From Heliopora coerulea (lineage: Eukaryota; Cnidaria; Anthozoa; Scleralcyonacea; Helioporidae), in contig JASJOG010000280.1 of assembly GCA_030142905.1 (NCBI GenBank), positions 292,456 through 356,455 of the forward strand: a DNA stretch of 64,000 bases. Reading direction: 5' to 3'. The notes under the pieces are model-generated. The model was given only the letters and a program-made list of their open reading frames with translations. It searched no databases and was not told the origin of the DNA. Positions 1-11,841 of the stretch are shown in pieces. The stretch's first letter is position 1, and each line of letters starts with the position of its first letter. A program made the position numbers and the translations under genes.

Positions 1-901
1 ATGTGGACGTACGTCATACAGCCTGCTCGATCTGGGCTCTGGGGTCTCGAATTTTTTTAGTAGGTGATTAATTTTTATTTAAGCTTCACTCCTGTCACGG
101 ACGGTCTTTACTAATTTTGCCCTGGCTACAATGGTTCACATAGACTTAAGGCAAAATGAACTTTCTATAATTATATCCTAATATATATAACAATTAGTAA
201 ACTAAAGACAAAAATAAACTTGGCATCAAACAGTTGAAATTCAGCTAGGTTAGGTTTGCATGGGCAAAAATAAGGTGTTTATATTTATAGAGTATAAACC
301 GGTGAGACAGCTACAAATGTCAAAGCAAAAAAGTTTTGCTCCCAAGTACTTGCATTGTTATTCATATTTATATAACCAAAGAAACATACAACAAAAATAT
401 AGGGAACTTCACTCAATTTTATAGATTTCTCTGAATATTGACCAATTAATATTAACTCGTTTGCATTTATATACTGTCTTGGCAGCCAAGATAATTGTAT
501 TCGAATAACGATGTGAAAACTAGAAACTCTTAAAACCCCTTATAATAAATAGCAACTTTTCAAAGGTTTTCTTGTATGTTTAAGAGAGAAGCTGGTTATT
601 TGAGAATTGCATCGAAACTCTACTAGTATTGCAAATAAGTCCTTGTTATGAAAATTGACCCTGTTGTGATTGACTGCTTTACGTGTATGACGAGCAAGAT
701 AGTTAACTATGTTCCGGACCAATAACTTTACAATTTTATCTTAATATTCATGAATGGGGTGCTTCTGCAAACATTAATTATCGAATATCTTTTCATTGAT
801 TATCACATTCCTTCCATAATTAAAGCTCTCTTCATAACCAGTTTCTCAAAATACATTCCTAAATGTTTATGCTAATGAATGACTGGTTTCGGTAAGTGCT
901 T
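1..901. other. No recognisable gene
   Basis: AT-rich sequence with only short chance open frames on both strands. I see no conserved motif, terminal repeat or tandem array here. Confidence 0.5.
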
Positions 902-1417
902 CTAATCCATTAATGCATTTAGAACGTCCGAATGAGACAAGTTTATTTCTCTGCGAGCGGTGCAACGTTGCTGCTGACTTCTTTGAGTTCTGTTTGTGTT
1001 CCTAGTAAGGAGTGTATTGTTTCCTCCACGCATTCGAACTCTGCCGCGACCTATTCTGCTATTTGGCGTTCTTTCATTTCTTGCTTCTTGAATTCCATGC
1101 CTTACACCTTGATTCTGGTTATCATCTCTAGGCTTAAGTGCCCATTGCGGGGCATCTCTAGGTGCTTTCTTCGATGATGTTCCAACTGATATCCATTTGG
1201 TACGCTCAGACATGTGCAGTTTTTTCTTTTCCATTATTCTGCGATCAAGAGTACTGAAAAACTTCGTTATTTCATCTGCCCTCCATTCCAGCTTCAGATG
1301 ACATCAACCGTTGCCATCTTCATCGTCTTCATCTTCCGACATATAGCCAATTTCCAGCACCTTTCCATATCGCTGAAATTCCTCTTCAGTTGCCTCATTT
1401 CTTCTTCGTTCCAACAA
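902..1417 (-). pseudogene. Terminal coding exon of an unrecognised protein, interrupted by an in-frame TGA
   Basis: On the minus strand a pyrimidine-rich stretch ends in a TAG acceptor at 1420-1418. From 1417 a reading frame runs to a TAG stop at 902. It is broken once, by TGA at 1306-1304. Before the stop the peptide is charged and contains the acidic run SEDEDDEDGN. After it comes LEWRADEITKFFSTLDRRI, then a lysine/arginine-rich tail with RGRVRMRGG. The two halves share one frame and one compositional style, so they read as a single exon with a recent nonsense change. I do not recognise the family. It could be the last exon of a host gene or of a DNA transposon. No upstream exon is evident. 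An error in the sequence would also explain the stop. Confidence 0.55.
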
Positions 1418-1924
1418 CTAATAAAATATATAAATAAATAAATGAATAAATAAATAAATAGTTCTATTCAAAAACTGGTTCACCAATGATATGTGGTTAT
1501 ATTAGGATAGGCATAAAAAATTTCAAAGAGCTTGTTGATTGCTATTTCATAAAATGTGAGAAGAAAGGAATAAAAAATCCTCACTCTTTCTCTCCTGCTC
1601 CGCATGCACATCTTTCTTTTCTTGTTCGGAGTAAGAGGATTGTTCGTAACCTTCTTAATCGAGCGAAAATGAATTTTTACAGCATCTGAATTTAAAAACA
1701 GAAATTTAGAAAGAAAATGTAGCACAAAATGAAACCCTAGAAAAACGCTGGTTTGGTTATTAACTGATCAACTATTTAACTAACAATCACTGCAATGTGT
1801 TTTTACTCTTTAAGGTCAGAAGCAGACTTCAGTATTTTACTCTGTCCAGCACTACACGACTTTACTTGTCAATGGGGATTTGTTTTAGAGAGGAAGGGGT
1901 TAAGCTTGATTGAATACTGTGATT
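1418..1924. other. Intergenic or intronic DNA with a short (TAAA)n run
   Basis: A TAAATAAA-type microsatellite occupies about 1425-1458. The rest shows only short chance frames. Confidence 0.4.
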
Positions 1925-2541
1925 GAATATTGAATACTGAAGCAAGAATTCTAAGCACGTTGCGTCATCCAAACCTTCCCCTGCTTGTCGGTGTTAATTT
2001 TGAAACAATCCCATTCATGGTTGTTACAACTTTTCACAGCATTGGTAAGGGTCCTTTGGCAACAATGCACGATGCACTTACCCGTGGATTGCTTGGATCA
2101 TCCATAAGACCTCACTGGATTAATATTCTACACTGTATTGCTATGGCAATAAAATATGTTCATCATCACAACATAATACACAATGATATAAAATCCAATA
2201 ATATCGTTATTCAAGAAGAAAGCAATTCTTTTAGCGGTGTTTTGGTTGACTTTGAAAAAGCAACAGAGGCCAATGAAGGAAAAACTTATCCCATATTTGA
2301 TGGAAAAGAAAAATAATATTACGACGAAAAATACCCACACCTGGCAGTCGAGTTGAGAAATGGCGGAGGAACGCAAACATCTTCTTCTGATGTTTACTTT
2401 TTTGGCTATGTGATGAAATTAGTCAGTCATACATTGAAAGATCGACTGTTATCCACCCTATACCGTTCATGTAGAAGTGTCTGTCCGGATGATCGTCCAA
2501 ATATCTCTAACGTAGAACAATCAATAAGAATTTTACGATAG
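1925..2541 (+). pseudogene. Protein-kinase-like catalytic domain fragment with one internal stop
   Basis: One frame, closed upstream by TGA at 1924-1926, encodes the middle and C-lobe of a protein kinase. RHPNLPLLVG matches the end of the N-lobe. IIHNDIKSNN is the catalytic loop, with the H-x-D-x-K-x-x-N residues present. VDFEKA sits where DFG is expected, and AVE replaces APE. DDRPNISNVEQSIRIL matches the final subdomain. A TAA at 2314-2316 lies inside the activation segment, and the same frame resumes to TAG at 2539-2541. The glycine loop and the VAIK lysine are not visible upstream, and there is no good ATG. The kind of kinase (TKL-like) is inferred from motif style only. The missing N-lobe, the stop and the degenerate DFG make an inactive, probably dead copy most likely. 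A polyadenylation-like AATAAA lies near 2606. Confidence 0.75.
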
Positions 2542-3068
2542 GTAAATGGCAGAACAATGGATTTTATGTAAAAAAAAGTATAATATTTCGCTTAAAAGTT
2601 TATACAATAAAACGTATAGTGTAGGATGCATTCGGTCGTAAAGCCTTTTCTATGCAAAACATTTGGTCATCTAACAGCTTACAAATATGAATATCTTACT
2701 TGAACGTATTTAGTAGACTGGTGCGATTTTATATGTTTAATAAATCCAAATCCGAAATATAGTTGCTTGATGTACACTTTGTATTCAATTCTGGAGCATT
2801 CAACTTGGACATTTTTTGTGAGTTAAAGTTACCTTTCTTTCGGATTAGGATAAAACGCAGATGCAGATTTGCAGTTTGTGGGATAAAACGCGAATTTAGG
2901 CATAAAATGACAGTGAACTTGCTGGTCAGCTCTACATTTATACAGGGACGCTGTGGTTAACGAAATCAAACAGCCATTGTCGTTTCTCTCCGAAACAGGC
3001 AAATATTACTTTAAATCCAGGTCTATACAGCACGCTAGGAGGGACACGGAACTGATCGTTTTTAATGC
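2542..3068. other. No recognisable gene
   Basis: Follows the kinase fragment. Only short chance frames are seen. Confidence 0.4.
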
Positions 3069-3382
3069 AATTCTATTTCAGAATCATCCTCAGGATATTA
3101 TGAAATGATAACTTCACAATTAACCTACACTGTTGAAGTCAACTGAAAAATGTTGACTCGAGCGGGATTTGAACTCGCACCTTCGGGATACCGGTCCGCC
3201 GCACTACCTGTTGAGCTATCGAGTCCACAGAGATTGGAGGCGAGTTTTTATCCAATTTAAGTGCACGAAATATTCTCGCGACAACTTAACGCTATCCATG
3301 AGGATGGATGTGCAGTGTTTCAATTCTATTTCAGAATCATCCTCAGGGTATTATGAAATGATAACTTCACAATTAACCTCCA
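3069..3382 (-). repeat. tRNA-promoter tandem element (about 1.2 units of a 253-bp repeat)
   Basis: Read on the minus strand, 3225-3155 is a tRNA-like segment. It has perfectly pairing 7-bp acceptor arms (GACTCGA and TCGAGTC), an A-box TAGCTCAACAGG and a B-box-like AGTTCAAATCC. The anticodon stem is poorly paired, so this is tRNA-derived rather than a working tRNA. The block around 3081-3126 recurs at 3334-3379, giving a 253-bp period. The same family appears at 47504-47839 with a 255-bp period. I could not identify a clear target-site duplication here. Confidence 0.75.
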
Positions 3383-4747
3383 ACTTTTTCTTGTCCAAAA
3401 GTTTCGCATTGTGTGTTACTCTCGTGCGGTTGCTTTTTTTTAAATCAACGATTAACAATATTTTAAATTAGATTTATTGCTTACATATGTTCAGAAGTGC
3501 AGGTTTGCTTATCATAGTGGTAAACAAGCTTGTTTGTTGTTAACAAAACCCCGCATATCCCTCACGTGCAAAAAGCATCAGTTGTTCACCTGACATTCCC
3601 TCTCAATGATTTTTATACGGAACCTTTGGACAAGAAATAGTTAGAAAAAAAATCTTATTAAGAATAATTAATTCGGTGCCACTCCTAGGGCACTGTATAA
3701 ACCTGGTTTTAACTCGATTACGCTAACTGCAACGTTGTTGTGTTTATGTAGAGCTGGCCAGTAGGTTTACTGATTTGATGTTTTATTCCCAAAATCTGCA
3801 TTTTGTACCTGCAATTTTGTACCTATATTCAAATCAGCCAATCCACAAATCAGCATCTGCGTTTTATCCTTTCTAAATATGTGCAAAGGCTGGGAATATT
3901 TCGGCATCCAACCTTGGTTCCAGGGATTACGTTAATGGATAAGCACGTGATCACATCAAACGGACAGACCCCGTAGATGACTTGCAGGCTGCTTTGAGAA
4001 GATAGACGTACTTCATAGCAACTAATAGGGTAAAAAAAATCTAAACTAGATCATGAAAATGGACAAATGAATTGGTTTGTACTTGATATCCATAAGGCTA
4101 CTGTTGAAAAACTTTGTGAAAAAATTTCCATCTTTAACTCCTACAATGATCTTAGCTGTGTAACTTCCTTCAATATAGCTATAATAACACTTCCTTCCGA
4201 GTTGCTTTACAATACTTTATTACAGCATGGGTGCATCCAATAATCGCAGTTCTGAAACATACCTATAAGGTTTCGGGAATTTGCAAATGCGCAACTTCAA
4301 AAGAATTGAGAGCTTCCAAATTTTCATGTAGCATTTTGTCTATCGCTACCGCTCTCTACAATTTCCCCTTCGTTAATTTTATAAAAATACAAGTAAGCTT
4401 ATTTTATCTTGGTAAAAAGTAATCATACGTGAATTTCGCATGACTGACAGACTTGAATGAGAAGGCAAGCTCAGGGATTGAAAATTCCTTTTTTTTCCGA
4501 TCACAATAAATTTCCCTGAACCGTGATCCCGTCCAAGCATTTTGCGATAGGCAATATGATTGCGACAGTCTTCCGACTTAGTATGTGGCCAGAATACAGA
4601 GAATAAGTTTAGGGATATTCTGACCACAAATATGATCTGAATATGAATCGTATTCAGATCCGCATTCATAGGCAGAATATTAATGGTACATGTTTTATTC
4701 AGACCCGTATAGATATCTGAATATATCGGAATATTCCCGTTTTCATG
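3383..4747. other. No recognisable gene
   Basis: AT-rich DNA without persuasive coding frames. Any coding body of the first array unit (its flank starts near 4750) is not recognisable here. Confidence 0.4.
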
Positions 4748-7160
4748 CAGTGTAAATATACAAGATCAAAATGGAAACTTTTGAACCAAACAATCCGTTA
4801 ATTTTCCACTATGGCGTGAAGCAACCGGCACCAAAACCTCCATGTTTAAAAAGCCCTATAGAATATAATCTCGGAGGAGCTCTTTAAAGCTAGCGTTATA
4901 TGCTTTTTTAAAGGAAGCACAGAAAGCGGATGCGGTTATATTTAATATAAGATTTATTGGTGCAACAATTTGGATTTTAATTAGTGAAGAAATAAAAAAA
5001 CTTAAGAGATCTCAGTTCAAAGTGCAACTGAAGAATGGTATTTTCCAGCACTACATGAATATTGATTTTAATTGAGTCATTATTATTTCTCCTTTTTCTT
5101 TTATCCTTCAATTATTCTCAACTATTCTTATTTTTTGAACTCTCTATCGTATATTTTTTCACTGATATTGTACAACCAACTCTTCTATATTTTAATTATC
5201 TGTTATATTTAATTATATGTATTATGTAGTCTATATATTGATAACTCTTTGTCTACTATTTAAATAATTATTCTAACCAGCTAACTGTCTAGATTAGCCT
5301 TATGGTTATTACAGTTGAAGAACACAAAATGGAGTGAAGCGAACAGTTTTAAAGATAAGAAAAACAAATGTAAATATACTACATTTTTTTCATCTATGCT
5401 AATAAATCATTATTCCACGAAATATTGTTTTTAATGTTCTAACACATTACGTTCTAATAATGCTCTCAGACATTGCGCTTTTTAAAATCTTTTCTTTGCT
5501 CTTATCTCTTATCTTCTCTAATCTTTTCTAACCTTTTCTCCAACCTTTGTCATTTACTCCGAAAATTTGTCGACTATTTCTCTGATATTTTAGTAAACTG
5601 TTCTCTAAGTTTTTCTTTGGCGTTAGTTTGATCTCTTCATTCTCTGACATTTTCTATAATCTTTTCATTAAAGTTTTCTCTGATTTTTTTCTTTTCGGCG
5701 ATCCACCACCTACCTTCTCAACATGGTCGACGGAATGGGGGAGCAAGGCAGGCCATTTGACCCCTTTGGACTTTTATGCACACAAAAAAGTCAGTGTTAG
5801 GTCGTAGTAATAATTAACGTATAACTTTCCAGTCGCAACAAAAAACCTTTTACTGAATTAAGTGCCCGCACACTAATCAAGCACAAATGAAAGTGGATAT
5901 GATAATTAATATTTCTTAACTCTCCACTGACCCTACCCGCCTTTTTGATTTCACTCTGGCTAACGTTAGACTATTTTACTCGTCAAGGTGACACGTCTGG
6001 GACAGAAAACGGTTAATATCTTATGGTCAAACTTAGAGCTTATGGAAAATTCTCGCGACTATAACACGTTCATCAGGTCTCAACAATTTTCATTGTCCAT
6101 GTCTTTCACCTTTTTAACCACTTACAGTACAAGTTAACAAAAACAAATGTAATGCAATAATTAATAAATGAATGTCAAACAAATAAAGCTGTAGTAATAC
6201 ACTTTTTAAGTGACAACTTAGTCAAGAAGACTTGTACTTTGAATAGGTTAAGAGAGATTCTCTAAATACGCTTAGTGTTAGGCTTTCAACCTTTTAATCG
6301 AAACATCGTGTTCAAAACCTTTGTCTTAAGTCCTAGAGAACGAGAATTGTTCCTATAATAGAAAAATTATGCTGAATTTACCTTAACCTACTGAAGCAAT
6401 TTTCATATTACACGCGCGTCCTTTTACAGTTTCTCTCGGGGTCGTGGCGTAATCATAACCTTCACATGATATATCGTAACATGAAGTATCGTAATGAAGG
6501 ATGATCGTGGGAAAGGTTTTTCGCAAGAGGGAGGAGAGCCCCCCCGGCTCTCCTCCCTCTTGCGAAAAACCTTTCCCACGATCATCCTTCATTACGATAC
6601 TTCATGTTACGATATATCATGTGAAGGTTATGATTACGCCACGACCTGTCACAACTTTAACACAAATAATTGCTACAAAATAAATTTACACAAACAATGA
6701 CAGAGATCTCTTTTCAGTTTCGTTGGGACTTCTACTTGAAAGTCACAACTGACATCTCACTTACAGATATATCTCAAAGTCTTCGACCGCACCGAACAAT
6801 TTCACCTTCTTTAACAGTTTCTGTATCCTGTTGTGTCTTTTTTTCCACAAGTTTAAAATGAAGAACCGAATGAAACGGTACTGATGCAAAATAAGTGGTT
6901 TACAAACACGGGATGGATCAGGGAAAGCACTGATATCAAAGACCCTTGTGGATCTTTTATGAACCCAGCCACTTTCGGTTTCGTCTTGGACACATTTGGT
7001 CAGTTTCGTGCATTGTTTGTGCTCTCGAGACTCTCGTAAGTGAACAGCGTACGATCATCATGAAGTCCAACGAAATCATCCCACACAAATTCGCCTTCCT
7101 CAAATTCTCGACGAACCCCGAAAACACAAATCCCAAGCACTAAACGCTTAATGAAAAAAT
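4748..7160. repeat. Flanking DNA of a lost member of the propeller-gene tandem array
   Basis: 4750-4905 matches the 3' flank of the intact gene (about 11846-11990), including the shared text CTCGGAGGAGCT. 5335-5700 matches about 12055-12400, including the CTAATAAATCATT block. 6740-7140 matches about 12545-12975. Order and orientation are the same as downstream of the gene at 10183, so this is the trailing part of an additional unit whose coding region is gone. Confidence 0.7.
6440..6646. repeat. Perfect 101-bp inverted repeat with a 5-nt spacer
   Basis: 6440-6540 and 6546-6646 are exact reverse complements, separated by CCCCC. Only the right arm has a counterpart in the next array unit (about 12405-12460). 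The left arm is therefore the newly made inverted copy. Confidence 0.95.
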
Positions 7161-8416
7161 GTGATTTTTAGAAGAAAACGGAGGGGGTGCTTTTCCCGAT
7201 TTTGTTTTTCTGTTTCCGCTAATGTCTTGATAATATGGAATTTAAGAATTACCGCTTTCTGCGACGGCGAGGACGACCGGATGTCATTTTTACTTCCGTA
7301 TGTCATTTTTACTTCATAATGTCATTTTTACTTCCGAATGACGTTTTCGTTTTCTTCACCCCCGTCGCGGTTCGTCGCCGACGTGAAAATAGAGATTTTG
7401 CCGTTATTTCTTGAACGTGAGTGAAATATCTATCTTTTAGGCTCGAAAGAGTATTTCTCGATGAGTTTGTTTTGTGCTTAGTATGTTCACTTGTTTTCTT
7501 ATTAATTTTGTCGAGGAAAAAACTAAAATTTGTTCGTTAACTTTGTAAAATTGTGTTCATATATTCACTTTGTTGTAAACGTCATCGAACCACGACAATA
7601 AGCACAAAGATAAAATAGTTTTAAGTAAGTTCTTCATTCGTTCTCTTATGTGGTCGGATAGTTTCCAAACAATGAATTATTCAAAATTTCTATGTTTAGA
7701 TCATTAAGAAGCCAATTCAAGCTCACGTTATGATCAGTGGCGTAGGAAACAAGTGTTGGTTGGGAGGGGCAAAACCTTTCGGAGGAACCGTTGCGCATTG
7801 AAAGGGCATACTCAAAATAGATAGCATTTGTCATACTAGTGCTTTTGACATGAGGTCTACATTTTATAGCTTTGCTGTTCATTACCAGAAAATATACTAT
7901 CATTAACGCCTACCTCAAACCCATTAACCCAAAAATACATTCATTTTATTCAATCGACATCCATTAGCGTAGACACGCAACCATTTGCATCAAAGGCAAA
8001 TTATGTACCCAGTAAATTTGACATTTGTAAAACTGAAATTTTGATCCAATCGCAGCTATTACTAAGCACAAAGATTCTACTTATGAATATTTTTAGTTAT
8101 TTTTTGGATTAATAAATTAACTTTGTATTTAAATTTATAGATTTTAGGGTTTATATACATATACATACGTACATCTTAAGCTATATAGTTACTTCTACTT
8201 TGTATTTTTATAATTAGATGAAGTACACGACTCCACCAGCTTTGCTAATTACTTTATCATGGTTAAATAAAGTTATTAAATTGAATTGAATTGATCACCA
8301 TTCCCCAGTCCAATAGTTGTCTCTCGGTGGGCCTTTCCTACGTGCCTTCCCATCGTGCTTTGTTGATAAAAAAAAAGTGATTTTTCTCCTCCCTTTATGT
8401 AATATTTCAAGTACGA
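7161..8416. other. No recognisable gene
   Basis: Intergenic DNA of the array. Around 7281-7350 a short GTCATTTTTACTTC-type motif is repeated about four times. No coding evidence. Confidence 0.4.
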
Positions 8417-8640
8417 GTTGGTGTTCTTCCTCTGATTTCTAGATACCGAGAAACGAGTTGAAAAACGAGGCGAAGCCGAGTTTTTTTAACGAGTTTTGAG
8501 GTATCTAGAAATCGGAGGAAGAACACTAAACGAGTGTTTGAAATTACTTCTCAAACGAACCAGTATTTTAGGCGAAAATCCAGCCGAAAGTTGGAAAAAT
8601 TCAGCTGTAATCTTCCTCCGATTTCTAAATACTGATTAAT
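8417..8640. repeat. Foldback, MITE-like element
   Basis: About 30 bp near 8417-8447 (containing TTCTTCCTCTGATTTCTAG) recurs inverted near 8501-8531 with few mismatches. A third partial copy lies near 8609. It looks like a non-autonomous foldback element. Confidence 0.55.
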
Positions 8641-8984
8641 TATGTATTTCTTTTGTTTTTTCTTCGTGAATTATTAATGAGTTTGAGAACACTATGTCAA
8701 GGTCTTTCCTCAAAGACTCACCATATCCCGAGAGTGAACTGTGTCATAACTACACACTCCGGATGGTAAAGCTGATTGGATGATACAACGGAACATGTTT
8801 GGACCAGACATTATCTCACTGTTTCTCATACTGTTTTTATTTTGTTTCTCCGACATTTTACTTCATCAAATGTTGAATGGATTTTGTCACTTTTCAACAA
8901 TGCTGGATTGCTTCTATCAAATGAACTTTTGTTCAAAATGTCTATTTTCTCTTTTAAACGTCTGATCTTCCGTTAGCTGACTTT

Positions 8985-10182
8985 CACCGAGAATTTTTCC
9001 CCTTTTAGAATGTGATTTTGGAAAATTATCATTTGCGCCTCAAAATAAACTTCATTGGAAAGTGTTAATGACGTGTGACGACGTACTGACATGAGACCAG
9101 ATAATATAGTATGTCTCAATACCTGTTTCAAGTTTCAACAAAAATACATTCCTAGATCACTTTCGAACAAACGAATGGCATGGTGTCATAATGCTGAACT
9201 TCTCTAACCAAAACATTGCATTGTAAAGTTCATCAAAGTTAAAGAACTCTTGCCACAACCATATTTCACATTTACATTCCTCTGATTGACTTCGCTGGCC
9301 AACTCACAGTCCTCGTCTGTCTTTCGTCATCAAAAAAAAAGAAACCCAAAAAAAACACGCAATCTGACCTACTGTTTTGTGACAATTTCTCGTGACAATT
9401 TCTAACAATTTCTCGTGACATCTTCTCGTGACATCTTCTATTTCTCGCAAGGGATGCACATTCTTCATCTAGTTCCTCTACGAAAGCGGTTAACAACTCC
9501 TCCAATATAATTAGACCATCAGTGAAAGTAAGATGTCAAGATGAAGCTGTGGTTAAGGTTAAAGCTGTTCAAGTGTTTCCGAGTTCATTCGTGACTCTCG
9601 ACGAGAGCTTAAAACCTCCTTTACAGTGTAACTTTTGGGCACGGCAAGGTAAATTAGCCGTGCCTAGACCTGCATACATAGAAGTGCTCGGCACGGCTAA
9701 ATTTTAAGAAGTCCGCACCGTTTACACAGTGAAAATCACTCGTGCCGTGCCCAAAAATAGCGGCATCCGTGCCAAATTTTAGCCGTACTGTGCCAAGTAT
9801 GTTAATATTGCAAACGGGGCTGAAATTGAACAATCATTGACTGATTTCCACATGTGTGCAAAACCTAGACATTCTCGTCTTCCTATCTTATTAAAAAATG
9901 TAGATTACTGTAGAGCATAAGGATAGTAAAACTCACTTTACTGGCCAGGATTAAGGCAATAGTCTATGAAACTCTTTCCTACTCAAAAGCTACAACCATG
10001 CTACAACTTTTTAAACACGTTTTATTTTTCGCTTCTCTCGTTACAACCGACAAATATTTCCGGTAACGTGAGTACACCATAGCTGATCCTGAAGCTTCAT
10101 ATTCCAGTGACTAAAAGAACTTTGTTCAAACAGTAACACTTCTCTGTTGCCATCTGTATCTCACTTCTTTCTTACAGTTAAG
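8985..10182 (+). promoter_or_regulatory. 5' flank and probable 5'-UTR intron of the propeller-family gene
   Basis: About 9080-9560 and 10020-10182 align with 13160-13540 and 13800-13968, upstream of the second copy. Immediately before the start codon both copies have a pyrimidine tract ending in CAG (10175-10177), then TTAAG and ATG. This is a likely 3' splice site of a 5'-UTR intron. No core promoter could be placed. Confidence 0.5.
9622..9830. repeat. MITE-like insertion related to 49808-49992
   Basis: Contains repeated GGGCACGGC and GGCACGGCTAAATTTT words and ends with GTTAATATTGCAAACGGGG. The element at 49808-49992 shares this layout, with a CGGGG/CCCCG terminal region. It is absent from the matching flank of the second gene copy, which supports a later insertion. 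Confidence 0.5.
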
Positions 10183-11841
10183 ATGTCTTCTGTAGTAACC
10201 AGAGTACTAAACGTCACTTTTGGCCTCCTTTGGAACAAATTTCGTGACCATACTGCTGGTAAAATGAAAGGAGACATGATAGACGAGAAATGTCGCCAAT
10301 GTGTTGTCATAGAATTGGATGATATCAAAACCAAACTTGACGGTCTGGCTGGTAATGATCTTCTGAGCAGTATCAGTTTCCTGGAGAAAGGAGTCTCTCA
10401 ACTTAACTTGTTTCTTGATGAGTGCAACCATAATCAGGCTGCATTTGCACATGATAGGACAACGGACATTGATCAAGCTGAAGCATCAACAACGACAGAA
10501 GTCCGTGGATCGGAGCGTCGTGTAGATCGTATTTTCAATCAAGCTTTAGCGCTTTCACAAGCAATTGCAACATTGAATATCTCCATTGGAAACCGTTTTC
10601 CTTTCACCAAGTTATCTTTTGAGAAAGCTAATATGAAAGCCTCGGAAGCATTCAGCGACGAAGCATTGAGCACAGAGGACAGAATATTGGCCGTAAAACT
10701 TCGAGTGATAAGCCGAATTCTTGGAAGTCTCGACGACCCAGATGCAGCAGCTGTTGCTTGTAAGGTGTACCTTGAGGAACTTCATGACATGCCAGCCGTT
10801 AAGAAAATGTTTGCTGTTCAGTTCAAAGGTGGGATAAAATCGCGCTTTAATAAAACGAAGAGGGTTGAGAACGTGAAGTCTGTGTTTTTGATTAATTTTG
10901 TATTGTTCGATTTCATCAAAAAATTTACTACGAAGGCATCGTATCTCTTCAACTGGCCACAAATACATCTCGAGGAAATCAGTATGCACCCAATGACAGT
11001 AACTGCTGAAAATGGAATAATAAACGAAATAGAGAAGTCTGGAGTGCAGGTACCCAATCTAATTCCATCTGCATATCTTTACAATGTTTTGACTGTGAAT
11101 AGCAAAGGAGAGATTATTGCATGGGAACAGCCCTCTGTCGTTCTTATCAACAGTAGAGGTGATATCCAGGACTTCTGTCGTCTTCCAAAGGAGGACACAG
11201 ACGGAAGTGGTTTTGATGTCTGCGCAATGGCCATAGATGGGGAAGATAACGTGTACATCGTCACAATGTCTGAACAAACTCACAACGGTTACTGTTATAA
11301 ATTATTTGTCTATGATACGAATGGTAAGATTAAACAACAATTGCCATTGCAATTTCTTAATGGTTCAGAAATTAGGTACGTAAGTGGTCATGTAGCCGTA
11401 AACGAAGACAAAAATATTATTATCCCCTGCAATGTCAAAGATGGACACCGTATCTTTGTTTGCCACAGCAGTGGCCAACTAAAATACAGCTTTCCTGTGA
11501 ATTTCATTTACTGCTTGAGTATTTCTCACAAGAATGAAATAATTTCAGCTGATCTTTGTGGAAATACTGTTTATATCTACACGAAAAATGGAAAGTTAAA
11601 ACAAACATTTGAAGTACCTGAGGGTCACGATGTACATGGCGTGGCATTTGATCACATCAATAAAAAAATTATTGTTTGTACTTGCTACATCAAAACTAGA
11701 GTTTATTATTTGTTAAATTATTCTGATACTGATAAAAACCCACAAATTTTATCTTTACATTCTGTATACCTGCCAATTATTGTCTCTCATCCAAATGGTC
11801 TTGTCGCTTTGGTTCGTGACAGTGGCGTAACTTTCATTTAA
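10183..11841 (+). CDS. Uncharacterised 552-aa protein: helical N-terminus plus predicted beta-propeller
   Basis: This is a single uninterrupted exon. The ATG at 10183 is chosen because the second copy conserves MSSVVT exactly there and a CAG acceptor lies 5 nt upstream; no ATG precedes it in frame. Residues about 1-215 look alpha-helical, with long amphipathic stretches such as LEKGVSQLNLFLDE and EDRILAVKLRVISRIL. About 205-245 is basic then hydrophobic (KTKRVENVKSVFLINFVLF). From about 300 to the end, short beta blades repeat with turn motifs such as NSKGEI, NSRGDI, DTNGKI, SSGQLK and KNGKLK. This resembles an NHL/WD-like propeller. I see no signal peptide, catalytic motif or transmembrane segment. 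The likely role is protein or ligand binding inside the cell, and that is inference. Coding DNA is more similar to the second copy than the flanks are, suggesting past selection. AATAAA-type signals lie near 12024 and 12122. Confidence 0.85.
   Translation: MSSVVTRVLNVTFGLLWNKFRDHTAGKMKGDMIDEKCRQCVVIELDDIKTKLDGLAGNDLLSSISFLEKGVSQLNLFLDECNHNQAAFAHDRTTDIDQAEASTTTEVRGSERRVDRIFNQALALSQAIATLNISIGNRFPFTKLSFEKANMKASEAFSDEALSTEDRILAVKLRVISRILGSLDDPDAAAVACKVYLEELHDMPAVKKMFAVQFKGGIKSRFNKTKRVENVKSVFLINFVLFDFIKKFTTKASYLFNWPQIHLEEISMHPMTVTAENGIINEIEKSGVQVPNLIPSAYLYNVLTVNSKGEIIAWEQPSVVLINSRGDIQDFCRLPKEDTDGSGFDVCAMAIDGEDNVYIVTMSEQTHNGYCYKLFVYDTNGKIKQQLPLQFLNGSEIRYVSGHVAVNEDKNIIIPCNVKDGHRIFVCHSSGQLKYSFPVNFIYCLSISHKNEIISADLCGNTVYIYTKNGKLKQTFEVPEGHDVHGVAFDHINKKIIVCTCYIKTRVYYLLNYSDTDKNPQILSLHSVYLPIIVSHPNGLVALVRDSGVTFI

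Noticed and set aside
3081..3126. Hammerhead ribozyme in the 254-bp tRNA-promoter unit (CTGAGGA, helix II, GAAAC present on the minus strand)
   Set aside because: Helix II and both core blocks are present, but no complementary helix I strands and no plausible helix III or cleavage site could be found in any copy. It may be a decayed or coincidental match.
3155..3225. A functional tRNA gene (threonine-like anticodon)
   Set aside because: Acceptor and T arms fit, but the anticodon stem is badly paired and the segment is part of a 253-bp repeat found elsewhere. It is tRNA-derived repeat DNA.
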